Shown here: one piece after another, positions 45,988 to 56,799 of the stretch
Numbering within the stretch: the first letter of the stretch is position 1
Layout: every line of letters begins with the position of its first letter
Origin: Chytridium lagenaria
Taxonomy: Eukaryota > Chytridiomycota > Chytridiomycetes > Chytridiales > Chytridiaceae
Assembly (NCBI GenBank): GCA_025449115.1
Contig: JAHLKC010000034.1
Location: forward strand, 1-64,000
Length of the DNA stretch: 64,000 nt
Direction: 5' to 3'
Position numbers and translations under genes: made by a program
Notes under the pieces: generated by a model
Told to the model about the DNA's origin: nothing
The model's database searches: none
The model's input: the letters and a program-made list of their open reading frames with translations, nothing else

Positions 45988-48370
45988 ATGCTCATCTTCA
46001 TTCACATCATAGCTCTCACAGCCCTCGTGTTGATTGCCCACACAGCTAAAGCCGACCTCCATCTCCCACCCCTCTTCATCCCCCCACGTCAATCGAATGC
46101 TGATATCCGGCCCCTAACTCGAGCTTCACGTCCAAAAACCGCACTCACATCGCGCTCGAATACGTGTCATCCATGACAGATCTTCCCATATCAACCCTCC
46201 GCGTATCAAACAGGTATACACCATTTTTTTTTAAAATCTAACACATCTCCAGCTACACAACCCCTCACAACAACCTCCACCATGTCTACATCACCCTCGT
46301 CATAGGAGGTGTCCCAGTCATTAACGTCGTATCTTCCATCACCATCTCTGCAAACAACACCATCATTGCCGCGCATCTACCTCATATAGACCCACAATTT
46401 GCGCATCCTGTTGGTTCAATCAACCCGACTTCGGTGCTTGATGCGGTGAGGGAAGTTGCGGGTTTGTTTGGCGGGAAAATGGGAAGTTTGGTTTTATCGA
46501 CGGATGGGAAGAGGGTGAGTGGGGCTGGGTTTGCGGAGGGAAATGTGCAGGTGAGGAGGAGATTTTATTATGGGGAGAATGGGATGGAGCCGGTCTATGA
46601 GATAGAAGTTAAAAGAGATGAGGGGTGGTGAGTTGGGTTCTCATTTCTCTAACATTATTATCGCCCTCCCTTCTTAATCGTTTTGTTTCAACGTGTTTCA
46701 TTTCTTCTCCGCGGTCTCTGCTTTCTAATCGACATCTACGTAACTAAATACTCAGGTATAGAATCCTCGTCTCCTCATCGACGAGCCAAATCCTCGCTGG
46801 CACAAATCTCATGAACGACGTGGGCCATTCCTGGCAAGAAACTCCAACCCCGCCGCGTCGTTAGCACCCGAATGTATTGGTAAGAGCGAAGGCGCATTCG
46901 TGTGTGTGTCAAGGAAGGAGTTTGATCAGTGTATTCGCGGTGGGTTTGTATGGGGACGAGAGAGTCGCGTCGGGAACGGTGTGTTGTGCGGAGACGGGAT
47001 TGTGTGATTTCGCAGAAAATTGTAGGGCAACCAGTCCGGAACCTTTGCCTTCGCCAGCGCCATTGCCTTCGCCGTTTCCGTCAAGATCGCCATCGCCATC
47101 GCCCTCACAGTCCCCAACTCCATCGCCATCACCAGCGCCCGACTTGAGCGTCTGTTTAAGCGTTCGCGAAGGGCTCCAATGCGCATCATCCAACACTCTT
47201 GCTCAGTGTCAGAATGGAGGTGAGAAAAAAAAACTCCATGCGCTCGATATTAACTTGTTTAATAGTGGTTTTGGGACTGTTTAAATGTTCCGCTGGGTTG
47301 ATATGGTGAGTTGAGTTTTGGTTTTAAGGGCAAAGTGAGCTGATGGTTGTTGCTCTACTTTTTAGTTGCGGTCAGGCATGCGATTGGCCTACGAATTGTA
47401 GGTCAAACCCGAGTCCGAGTCTGAGTCCGAGCCCGACACCTTCGCAGTTACCGTTGTCGAGTTCATCGCCGTTGCCATCATCTTCACCTAGCCCTCATCC
47501 TTCACCGTCACAGACACCGGAAGCTGGCTCTCACCCTTCAACGTCACCGTCGCCTGAACATAGCCCTCGCTCTTCACCGTCGCCTTCACCATCACCATCA
47601 TCTTCGCCGTCAGCATCTCCATCTCCATCACCCCAACCCGGCCCCGTCTACCTCGCGATCCCTTTCAACGTTGAAGCTCTCCCCGGTGGTCTCCAACTCA
47701 TGACGTCCCCCGCCATCCTCTCCATCTCCCTCCAAGGCTGGCACACAACGCAATCCACAAACACCGAACTCATCACTTCCGGCAACAACGTCCACGCCAT
47801 CCTCTCCAGCACCGGCTCCACAACCCCCTCCCGGAACAACCAACGCTTTGATTACACCTACGACGCAACCCGCGATCCAACTCAATCCATCGCAGCCGTC
47901 GTCTCCAACGTCTTTGTCGTCACGAACCTGTTCCACGATATACTTTATCAATACGGATTCACCGAATCCGCTGGAAACTTTCAGATCAATAACTTTGACC
48001 GCGATGGACAAGGCAACGACGCGATTAGAGAAAGTCTGTCGGAAACAACGCCAACTCCCGCCAGGCCAACAAGGTCGCCACCTCCCGCAACGGCGGTAAG
48101 TTCGACTACGTCTACGACACCACCAAAGACCCCGCCTCTTCCATCCCTGCCGCCATTGCCCAGGTCCACTACATCACCAACTACTACCACGACTTGATGT
48201 ACAAGTACGGTTTCAATGAGGCCTCTGCCAACCTCCAAACGAACAACTTCGGAAAGGTGTGTGCTCTTTTTTAAACCTTATAGGTGTTTCTCTAGTACAC
48301 ACATCATACTTATATTAATTTATCTTATAGGGCGGTAAGGGCAATGACGCTATCAACGAGATCTGTGAAC
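45988..48370 (+). pseudogene. Fungalysin (M36 metalloprotease), 5' part, interrupted by an insertion
   Basis: Secreted zinc metalloprotease. The signal peptide is MLIFIHIIALTALVLIAHTA. The FTP/propeptide region reads ALEYVSSMTDLPISTLRVSN, NLHHVYITLVIGGVPVINVV and RRFYYGENGMEPVYEIEVKR. The expected catalytic domain does not follow directly. Instead come two Cys-rich modules (SEGAFVCVSRKEFDQC...GTVCCAETGLCDF; SVCLSVREGLQCASSNTL...GQACDWPTNC) and long Ser-Pro linkers. The modules resemble CBM19-like chitin-binding domains. The M36 N-lobe follows: AIPFNVEALPGGLQLMTSP, NNQRFDYTYDATRDP, NVFVVTNLFHDILYQYGFTE. It is then partly repeated (GGKFDYVYDTTKDPASSIPA; YYHDLMYKYGFNEASANLQT). The frame stops at about 48370, just after GNDAINE, where the mobile element begins. 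Introns lie at about 46216-46253, 46630-46755 and 48256-48330. Frame slips lie at about 46160 and 46985. Confidence 0.88.
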
Positions 48371-48386
48371 CGAGATAAAAAAGATG

Positions 48387-51300
48387 CTAAACATTTTTGT
48401 CATGTTTTTTGGTGTAGTACTGAAGAGACTCCAATGTCGCATATCGCTGCCAGCGCGTCTTATCATCAGTTTGGCCGTCTCCACATAGGGGTATGTCGTG
48501 CAAATCGATGATATGGTTCACGATGGCCTTTCGCGTCGTAAAGACGCCACACTCAGGGTGCTGACAGGAATAATGCTCCCTTTCTGGTGTGTAAGAAAGT
48601 GGCTGTGGTTAATGTGTTGTATTAGACGATGGGCTATATGCCTGTAAGTGACAATCGTCAGTAATGTAAGTAGACAGTGCTTATTATATATATAATTTTT
48701 TTTAAACTCACGGTTTCAAGCGTGCATGCCAAGTAAGATCCGTGTTGTGAACGCACAGCAGACAATAGACAAAAGGGATTGGAGCTTGCACCGGTTTGAA
48801 CGACGTCCTAGGGCTTATCGGAAATTGGAATCCTTCATTATAATGTCGCATCGCGTCTAATGCGAATGCCGTACTGTTCATGCTATAGACGTATTGGAAG
48901 TATTAGAAAGATCAGTCAATAATATCATAAGTATTATAGACATTAGTCAAAAATAAAATAAAATTGGAAAGTAAGACTTACAAGCTTAGGCATATGGGAC
49001 AAAAGTATCCAAAGTCCTTCCGATAAGATAATTTTTGATGAGTAAGATAATGTTCGCGGGCTGTATCGACAGTAGGAAACGTCCTGCATGAAAAAAAAGA
49101 AATGTCAGGAATCAACCAATATCCGAAAAGTTGGGCCTTACACATTACGGCAATTCCCGAAACGACATGTGAGGGTTTTTGCGTGCTGAGTGAAATGATA
49201 CTCTAACTGTCGAAGATTCTTTGATGTGGAGGACCATTGACAACCATCAAAGCCACATATCCCCGAAGGGAAGTTTACTTCAAGGCTTTCTGGTGTGTTG
49301 AGGGTCGACTCGAACACGGTCATCCTATGCGATAATATATGTTCGAGGAACTTGATAGATCTCCTGGTTTGGTTTAAACAGGAAGAGTGATAATCCTTGT
49401 GTTAAAACCTATCAAAAGGCAAACGAAAACCACTATAACAACTAACCCTTCCTTATGTTTATGAGTGCAATTGTCGACAGGACAAATCAGAGAACCATCG
49501 GTGCCCACAACTGGTTGAAACTCCGGTATCCACGGTAGTACCTTAACTTGGTTTCCGTATGCCACGAAATGGTCGACTCCTTCTAAAAACGATAATTTCT
49601 CTGTAAAGATGCCGTCCAGAATGTGAGGAATGTTTGGTCTAGATAGTGACTGGTTGGTGACATCACGAGTCGCTGCAATTTTAAGAAGGAGGAAGTTGTG
49701 ACCATGAGTCTCAAAGCGTAGAGTGTAATCAGATAAGGAAAACCTCACCCTCAAGATTCTCCAACTCTCTAATGGTGAGTTCCTCACAACTTAAACCATC
49801 TATTTCCTCGTAATCTTCATCGTCCTTATCCTCTGAACTTTGTGCGACCTCTACCACTTGCTGACCCTGTTGTTCGACTTCTATGCGGGCTTCCTGTGTG
49901 GTTTAAAATATTTAAAATACACGTGCACTATATAATGTAACAAAGCCGATCGGGGTAATGCAGTTACCTGCAAGTGACGACGGGCCGCTTTTCTAAAATA
50001 TTCTTCCCTCTTCTGTGCCAGAGCAAACGCTTTTCTCGTTTTAAAAAATTATAGAGCTCCCTCCTGGCGGCTTTCTTTGCTCCTCAGTGGCCCCAATAAC
50101 AAATTCTTCAATCTAAGGATGAGAGATAAAACATGCATTTAGTTGGGTTCAACATCAAAGCTAAAATATACCTCGTAGCAGTTGGAGGAGAGGGCGATAA
50201 ACTCTTCAGATTCCTTTATCAATTTGAGGTCTTCTGCATCAAGACGCGTTGGGGCGTTCGCATCCCTTTCAAAACCAACTCAGTCGCATTCTATTAACGC
50301 CAAACCAAAGATATATTAAGTATTCTCTGCAATGACAAAACAAGGTCAGTCAAATGCATGAACTTACAAACACCGCATTTAGAGTCTCCTTTCCGTCTCG
50401 TCGCAAACCCCCCATGTCAATTTGAACAATGCCAGGAGCGTAATGGCTATCTCGCATCTTAGATTTCGGGTTATGTCCCGCACCTCTAGTAATTTCCTTA
50501 TCCTTGGCGTTACTTCGTTCAGCTAACATCATAGAGTATCTTCTAAGCGTATACAAAGATGCTTTTCCTGCACAAAGACCAAATTTTTGTTAGAAAGAAA
50601 CCACAAAAAAACCACAAAACGGAAACCCACACTCACCCCGGTACCCAAGGTACACATAAACGCTCTTCAGCCATTCACCATAAGCACCCGCCGTCATCAT
50701 AACGTTGCCCTTTACCATCTGCCCCGTAGAAACGTCCTTCTCGAACTTGCGAAAAACCGGTAGCCTATCGTGCGACGGTTTCATGGTCAGTTCCATGTTC
50801 GTTTGCGGAGGTGGGCGCGACGTCAATTCGCTCGTAGATTAAAATCTTGAAAATACCCGTCCAGCACGGCCAATGCGAAAAGCATGGCTGGCGTGCTCGA
50901 TGAAAGATCAGTTTCATATAGGTCAGCGAAGATAAATTGCTTTCTGATTTTTTTAAGGAACAGAAAGAGGAATTTGACTTTTAAAGTTGGGATCTAAAGA
51001 AGGTTCAAATCACCTGTCGGCAAGGTTTCGCTTCCCTTTCATATTGCGGATCGTCACCTCACAGTAAATGGCATGTTGCCAAACTTCATTCTCGTCCTTG
51101 ACGCGACCCCAGATGAAACGGACATCCTAAAATCGGTAAGAGTCGTTCTGTAAATTACCAAAAAAAAAATAAATTAATAAAAAGTAATAAACATACCTCC
51201 AGATAAATGTCTGTTCAGGGTCTACTGAACCTTGATGAGCACGACTTAAGACAAATTCCCTGGCCGGCCTATGCAGTCGGTCATAAGGAGAATAAACGCG

Positions 51301-52852
51301 GCGAATTGTAGTCGCTTTGATGAATATGTTAAGATTGACTCTAGGGGGGAAAAGACCCAACCTCTCCAGGAACGTAGTTATTGTAGCTCCCGCGGAGGAC
51401 CTCCTCCACCACTAGATGTATGTCGATAGACCCAGCGGTATTTTTCTTTAACTTATTATCACTCAATAAATTGTGGATCTGGTAATGTTTGACGGTCTTA
51501 AATGAATAAAAGTCAATTAATTTGTTGGACAACTAAGTAAGTTCGAGTTTTAGTTCAAGAACACGGCTTACCCCTGCGATCCGTTCCCTTTCTCCCCTCT
51601 CAACCCTAACCCCAGACTCATCTTCGCACTAAAGGAACCGGGTTATCACTTGGGTTGTTGTCATGAACAAAGCCTTAACGAAACTTACCTTTTTTATAAA
51701 CATTTGAATAAAGTTACGCATAGACACCATCGAGATAAGGGTCTCGCTCCCCGCCTTACCAACTTCTTTCCATTTCCCTTGTGCAGAATTAATCTTAAAC
51801 CTAAAAAACTCGTCCAATATATCTACGTTTGTAAATTGGAAAGTAAAGCAAATTAGTAGCCAGGGTAAGCTAAATGTCGATAACGTGGAAAAACCTTACC
51901 GTCAGTGGGTAAAGCGGCTCCCTTTGTGAAAGGGGACTCCAACGTAATCCCTATACTATGCTGGTGGCTGACGTATTTATCCCATACTTCCACTACACGC
52001 TCGTACGCCTTTGCATGCGATGGCGACAACGGCTTAGGAGAAAACTTTCCACCTGGCGCCAATGCAAGTGGAGATTGCACAAGAGCCTGCATCCCACCGT
52101 TGGCTTCAAAGATCTGGTCAGCAGTCATCTTTTTCGTCGGCCTCGGGCGCCTAGTGCCGATGATGACGTTTGTTGATAAGGGAGGTATTGGGACCGAGCC
52201 AAGGACCGGCGCTGGGGTGGCGACAGGTATGTTCGGAAACCTGATAGGCAATTTCTGAGGAACATAAACCATAGGAGCTGCAATCACTCCTTGATGCGGA
52301 GGCGCTGGGGCAGCATTGAGTTTCGTTGGCCTTAGGCGCGTAGTGCTGACGTTGACGTTTGTTGATGCATGAACCGGCGTTGGGGCGGCGACAGGTATGT
52401 TCGAGTATCGAATAGGTAAGTTCTGAGGAGCTGCAATCACTCCTTGAGGTGGAGGTGCCAGGGCAGCATGGGCATTTTGGTCGGCTCTCGGTCGTTTTTG
52501 GGGACGACCTCCATCACGAGGCGGAGGGTTTTGGAATGCATCATCGCTGTCGGATGCATATTCGTTAGCGTTATTGCCGTTTATCGTCAGCGTCTTTGGA
52601 TCTACGTTCTCTTGGTTCTGTTTCGGTAGTTTAGTTATTGATGGATGACGTGGTCAGGACACCATGACGTGTAAGTCTGAGGTGGTGTGTGGAGAAACGA
52701 GGAAGGGGAAAGGAAAAGGGTTCTCAACAACATCCCTGACACATACAGCACTCTCAGCACTCTCAGCAAGGTAAAGGCAGAAAATGTGTGTGAATACTCA
52801 CGTTGGTTGAGTCTTGACGCATACTCGAGCGTCCCCGGGATTGTTTGTTCAT
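48387..52852 (-). CDS. DUF3435-like tyrosine recombinase with C2H2 zinc fingers
   Basis: Multi-exon gene. Exon 1 is MNKQSRGRSSMRQDSTN; it joins an Asn/Pro/Ala-rich segment with two imperfect QNLPIR(Y/F)(S/P)NIPVA repeats. Helical exons follow: KAYERVVEVWDKYVSHQHSI, YILDEFFRFKINSAQGKW, TVKHYQIHNLLSDNKLKKN. The recombinase core then reads SKRLQFAAFILLMTDCIGRP, DVRFIWGRVKDENEVW, TIRNMKGKRNLADR and STPAMLFALAVLDGYF. It continues with PVFRKFEKDVSTGQMVKGNV and ends LYTLRRYSMMLAERS...GAGHNPKSKMRDSHYAPG. That is the R-R...GH...HY arrangement of DUF3435/tyrosine recombinases. The C-terminal third holds C2H2-like units (ICPVDNCTHKHKEG; CGFDGCQWSSTSKNLRQLEY-H; LTCRFGNCRN; CPICL; CQHPECGVFTTRKAIVNH). Frames slip in the core (near 51270), so activity cannot be judged. 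Confidence 0.72.
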
Positions 52853-52904
52853 CTTGAAGATGTCAACCTTTTCCAACAAAAAATAGCAAATTTTTATGAA
52901 GTGC

Positions 52905-52943
52905 AAGGCCGAGGCTAGGGCCCGCGGTCTTTCCTCGGCCCTT
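52905..52943. repeat. Palindrome at right end of element
   Basis: Arms aaggccgagg (52905-52914) and cctcggcccttt-like (52933-52943) are inverted repeats around an 18-nt GC-rich loop. The sequence ggctagggcccgcgg within it recurs as ggctagggcctgcgg in the adjacent palindrome. Confidence 0.8.
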
Positions 52944-52962
52944 TTCCTATACTTCAACAAAC

Positions 52963-53004
52963 GTTTTCTCTAGGCTAGGGCCTGCGGCCTAGCCTAGAGA
53001 AAAC
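52963..53004. repeat. Perfect 17-bp inverted repeat at the insertion boundary
   Basis: Arms gttttctctaggctagg (52963-52979) and cctagcctagagaaaac (52988-53004) are exact reverse complements with an 8-nt loop. The right arm abuts the point where the fungalysin frame resumes, so the hairpin marks the element end or its target. Confidence 0.92.
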
Positions 53005-53739
53005 ATCCAAGCCTCGGGATCTTGTAACGCCAATTTCGCAACCCCTCCAGATGGTTCAACACCGACCATGAACATGTACACTTGCAACATGGCAATACCT
53101 TCCCGAGACACTGGGATGGACAATAGCGTCATTCTCCATGAAATTACGCATGGAGTCAGCAATCGTCTCACAGGTGGTGCTTCCAACGTCTGGTGTTTAT
53201 CCACCGACCAAGCAGGCGGGATGGGGGAGGGATGGTCCGATGTTGTAGCCTGGTGGGCATCAATGCGTTCGACCGATAATCGCAATGTCAACAAAGCTGT
53301 CGGTGCCTACTCCTTTAATCTCATCAATGGGATCCGTTCCTACGCTTATTCGACCTCTCTCACAACAAACCCACTCTACTTCGCCGACATAGCGGGCAGG
53401 TCAGGCCAGGTTCATTTCATTGGCACAGTGTGGTCATCGATCCTATACGAAGTCTACTGGAACATGGTCGATCTTGCTGGCTTCGAACCCGATTTAACGT
53501 TGACAACGTCGACGGCTGGGAATATCCGCTTCTTGTTGAACGTCTTGGATGGAATGAAGTTGCAGCCTTGTAATCCAACCTTGGTGGATGCGAGGAATGC
53601 GATTCTGCAAGCGGAGAGCGTAAATAATGATGATCGCTTTAGATGTGCGATTTGGAGAGGGTTTGCGAAGAGGGGGCTGGGTGTGAGTGCGCCGGTTACG
53701 GCTTCGTTGAATGCTTTTGATGTGCCGACGGACTGCTGA
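53005..53739 (+). pseudogene. Fungalysin (M36 metalloprotease), 3' catalytic part
   Basis: Resumes the fungalysin frame: NIQASGSCNANFATPPDG, then MAIPSRDTGMDNSVILHEIT. The zinc site is HEITHG (HExxH), followed by VSNRLTGGASNVWCLSTDQA and GGMGEGWSDVVAWWA, in which the third zinc ligand Glu lies in GEGWSD. FIGTVWSSILYEVYWNMVDL, NIRFLLNVLDGMKLQPCNPT and DDRFRCAIWRGFAKRGLGVS follow, ending NAFDVPTDC with a stop at 53737-53739. No frameshift or intron is seen in about 240 codons, and all catalytic residues are intact. This suggests that the insertion is recent. Joined to the 5' part, no catalytic-domain sequence appears to be missing. A functional protein would require loss or splicing of the 4.6-kb block. 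Confidence 0.93.
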
Positions 53740-54026
53740 AGTTGTTCGATAATTCGCTTATTCTCTGTTTATATGCGATTCTTTCATCCGTTTTCAGACT
53801 GCTTTTAGTCACTATTTCTTTGTTGGCATCCATTCGTCTTGCGTCTATCCCTTTCCTGTGGTTGTATTTAATAGACGATCATCTCCTTTTGACGATTTTA
53901 ACAAGTTAAGCAAATCTAAGGCATCGCAATGATATTTTCTTGAACAATCTTTTGTTTTTATTATTGATGAAAGGCATCTACCATACTTCGAGCTTCCTTT
54001 CACATAAAAACGGGGTCTCATGTCCC
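53740..54026. other. Convergent spacer
   Basis: About 290 bp of A/T-rich DNA between the fungalysin stop (+) and the TCF25 stop (-). It presumably holds both 3' ends. No gene. Confidence 0.4.
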
Positions 54027-56235
54027 TTAAACCTCATCATCCGTTTCGAATGCATCGCCATCGTCCTCATCCTCATCCTCATCATCATCTTCGTCCGCCT
54101 CTGGTCCATTTCCTCGTAATAAAGCTGCCATGTTCTGCATCACCCACCCCAGCACTCCACCACCCTGAGCTGTCCTCGCAGCACCCGGGTCCAAGTTCGG
54201 GTCCTCCATCCTAGTGTCGGGTGGCATGGGATCAAACACATTCATCCCTCTTGCCGTTGCTGATTTGGGCAGTAAAGGAATCATGGATGTAAATTCTGAT
54301 ACAAAGATATGCCTAGAAACATTGAGGGGGAGGCCGTCAGGATATGCAGTCTTCCGAGTATTGTCGGCTTCGACGACGTCAGGATGGTCAGAGGGGAGGG
54401 ATGCGATGCTCGACGCGGTAGACCGAAGCCATTGCAGAACTTCGGGCTCCTTCCAGAGAGGATGACTGCGCTCGACAAAGAGCTTGGTGAGGACACTGAG
54501 AGCATTCTCGGACGCGTTTTCATCGGTAATAGGGGAGAAGAATGCGCTCGATGTAAGCTTTGTGTCAGTGACTGCTGCTCTTTCCAATATTAATGGAAGA
54601 GCTTGAGGGTATGAGAGAAGGGCTCGACGGAGCAACTGAGTACTTCTCGTGTGTTCCTATAAGCCACATATCAGCAACGTGACTGGCCATATTAGACAAG
54701 CCTACTCACAGATTTTTTCGCCAGCTCTAATTCTCTTTCCGCAAGAGCAATACCAAACTCAAGGTTTGGAAGTCCCACAACGGCGCTATCATCTTCACCA
54801 GCCCATTCTTTCCACAGCCTCTTAAACCAGGCCAACTCGTTTGCTTTAATGGCAAAAATATCCAGCAAAAGTATTGCACCCAAAGGGTCATCCTCGGGAT
54901 CCAGCGCGAGGAGGTATTTCGTTAGCTCCAGTGCCGTTCTCCAACACCCCTTCTTTGCTACAAAGCCGATCTGACGTGAAAGGGCGAGGAAGAAGGCTCT
55001 GTTTTCTCGGTGAAGGTAGGAGAGACGGCAGAAAGCGGTTGCAGGGTTGAACATGGTATGGAAGGACCTTTCGAAAGCATACAGGGACCGTTCTATGAGC
55101 TCGTTAATGATGTTTAAATGATTGTCTCACCGATGTATTCTGCAGCAACAGACATATTGGTGTTGTGACGAGCAACTTCACTCAATTGAAGTAAAGCATC
55201 AATGTGATATGGATTTGATCGCAAGAGATTTGTAAGAGTTTGAGGGTCATGCCTAGTTGTTACAATTTAGCATTTATAATTGAAAATGAAACACTCACGA
55301 GTCTACACATATTTGAAAAATCTGTTGGACCTCCAAATACGATTGAGAATAAACAAATTGAAAGACACCAGGTTGAGGATCGCTATCTCCTGCGCGTGAA
55401 GGGGCGCTAACCATTTGCATTTGAATACCGAGGCGTCCATCATATCTGGGCCAAGTATCTCTGGGTGTCGCGAGGTTGGTTCGCCCTACAGACGTAGCGG
55501 CGCCTCCGCCTCTGACGTATCGCTTCGCCTTTATATCGTCCGCAACAATTTTTGACCCAAACATCCTGCGAAGTTCTGCATCGGCGTCCAGGAATTTAGA
55601 CTCAACTCCCAATAGAGGCTTTTGGGATTTCCGGGGTTGCTGCGACTTGACTGCCGCGCTTAAAGTTCTATCTGCAGGCTCACTCTTACCGAACCTAGAT
55701 AAAAACGTTAGAGATTATCATAAAGTGCGACAACATACTTCTCGTTGATTTCACGCAATGCAGCCTCAACTTCGTCTAAATCACGATCGACAATATCAGA
55801 CTTCATATCAATCGTTTTCTTTGAGACGGATTCCGTGGTATCGTTCGCCTTCGACTTGCCCTTCTTTTTCTTCTTTTTCTTGTTCGTCGACTTTGTCTGG
55901 ACAGGAGAGGCAGCCGCATCTTCTTCTTCCTCTTCCTCGTCCTCGATTTTGAGATCGGCAATAACTCTGGGCGCTTCCTCTTCACCATCATTGTCGTCAT
56001 CAACATCTTCGTCTACACTTCCATTGAGCTATTGGTGTGAGGGTAAGCCATGATCGTCAGGAAGATGCACCAGCATACCTACCAATGCAAAAAGATTTTG
56101 TTTATTGGAAGGAGCAGCCGGAACTTCCTCTTCGTCGTCGCTTTCTGCATCGTCGTCATCCTTTTGAACCGCAGCAGCCTTCTGTATTTCCTGTTCTCTG
56201 AGTTTCAGCAGCTTACGAGCTGCTCTAGATGACAT
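54027..56235 (-). CDS. RQC1: TCF25/NULP1 (yeast Rqc1) ribosome quality-control protein
   Basis: Rqc1/TCF25 is a subunit of the ribosome-associated quality-control complex that directs ubiquitination of stalled nascent chains. Start at 56235: MSSRAARKLLKLREQEIQKA. An acidic stretch and a Lys run (NKKKKKKKGKSK) follow. The family core is LLGVESKFLDADAELRRMFG, SKIVADDIKAKRYVRGGG, LATPRDTWPRYDGRLGIQMQ, GVFQFVYSQSYLEVQQIFQ and HDPQTLTNLLRSNPYHIDAL. It continues with LLQLSEVARHNTNMSVAAEY, IERSLYAFERSFH, FNPATAFCRLSYLHRENRAF, FLALSRQIGFVAKKGCWRTA and LLALDPEDDPLGAILLLDIF. The C-terminus is acidic (PEADEDDDEDEDEDDGDAFE). Introns are short (near 56085-56040, 55700, 55280, 55130 and 54700). Length of about 620 residues and motif order fit the family. 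ATG 56235 is preferred to an in-frame upstream ATG because MSSRAxRK is the conserved start. Confidence 0.94.
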
Positions 56236-56785
56236 TGTCAGAGTAAGAAATGCCAAAGTTTTTGAACCAAAACTCACAACGTTAAAGGTTTGCCCGAATC
56301 TACACCAGGAGGTGTCAACGTAGTCGAAGATACTGAGGTAATACTTCTTCACTGCAGATGATTGCTCTTATACAAGGATTATTTGCCCTTGATATTGAAG
56401 ATATTATTGTTTGCTTTCAATGGGCTTGATACAAAAGACTCGCTCCATCGCAATTCGTAAACTTACTCGATCGACATATCTTCAGTCGATGAGACAGGCC
56501 GGTTGATGCCATCATTACTCCACCCATCAACTACCCCACCTTTGCCACCACTACCAGCACCCCATCATCATGATCCATAGGTGAGCATATGACATGGAGA
56601 AAGGCATAATGACCACAAACCTTCTCCGCACATCTCACAAATAACCGCCACCAGTCGGGTTGTAAGTCATCCGTAAATTATCATCCAACACCGTCGTCAT
56701 CGCCGTCGTCGTCGTTTGGCTATATCTATTATATGTTAAGAGCGCTCATCCACCTTTAAAGCATATTAACCACCGCCGCCTTTTC
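56236..56785. other. Intergenic region
   Basis: Upstream of TCF25. It contains short direct motifs (cgtcgtc, ccaccgcc) and Thr/Pro-like fragments that may be remnants of the linker of the decayed fungalysin that follows. No gene. Confidence 0.4.
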
Positions 56786-56799
56786 CATTGCCGTAACCT

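Larger units (their letters stand above)
48371..53004 (-). mobile_element. DUF3435-type tyrosine-recombinase element inserted in a fungalysin gene
   Basis: A 4.6-kb block splits the fungalysin between GNDAINE (ending near 48366) and NIQASGSCNANF (from 53003). It carries one large minus-strand gene whose stop lies only 17 bp from the left edge and whose start lies about 150 bp from the right edge. The right edge holds two GC-rich palindromes. A short gaga is found at both edges and could be a target or terminal direct repeat. The single-gene content and tyrosine-recombinase-like gene point to a Crypton-like element or a minimal relative of Starship captains. Boundaries are deduced from the host gene's reading frame and are good to a few bases. 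Confidence 0.75.

Noticed and set aside
48371..53004. The block as a giant spliced intron of the fungalysin gene
   Set aside because: Donor- and acceptor-like bases exist near both edges (tgtgaacc, cctag), but the joins I tried do not keep the frame, and the block holds its own multi-exon gene. RT-PCR would settle it.
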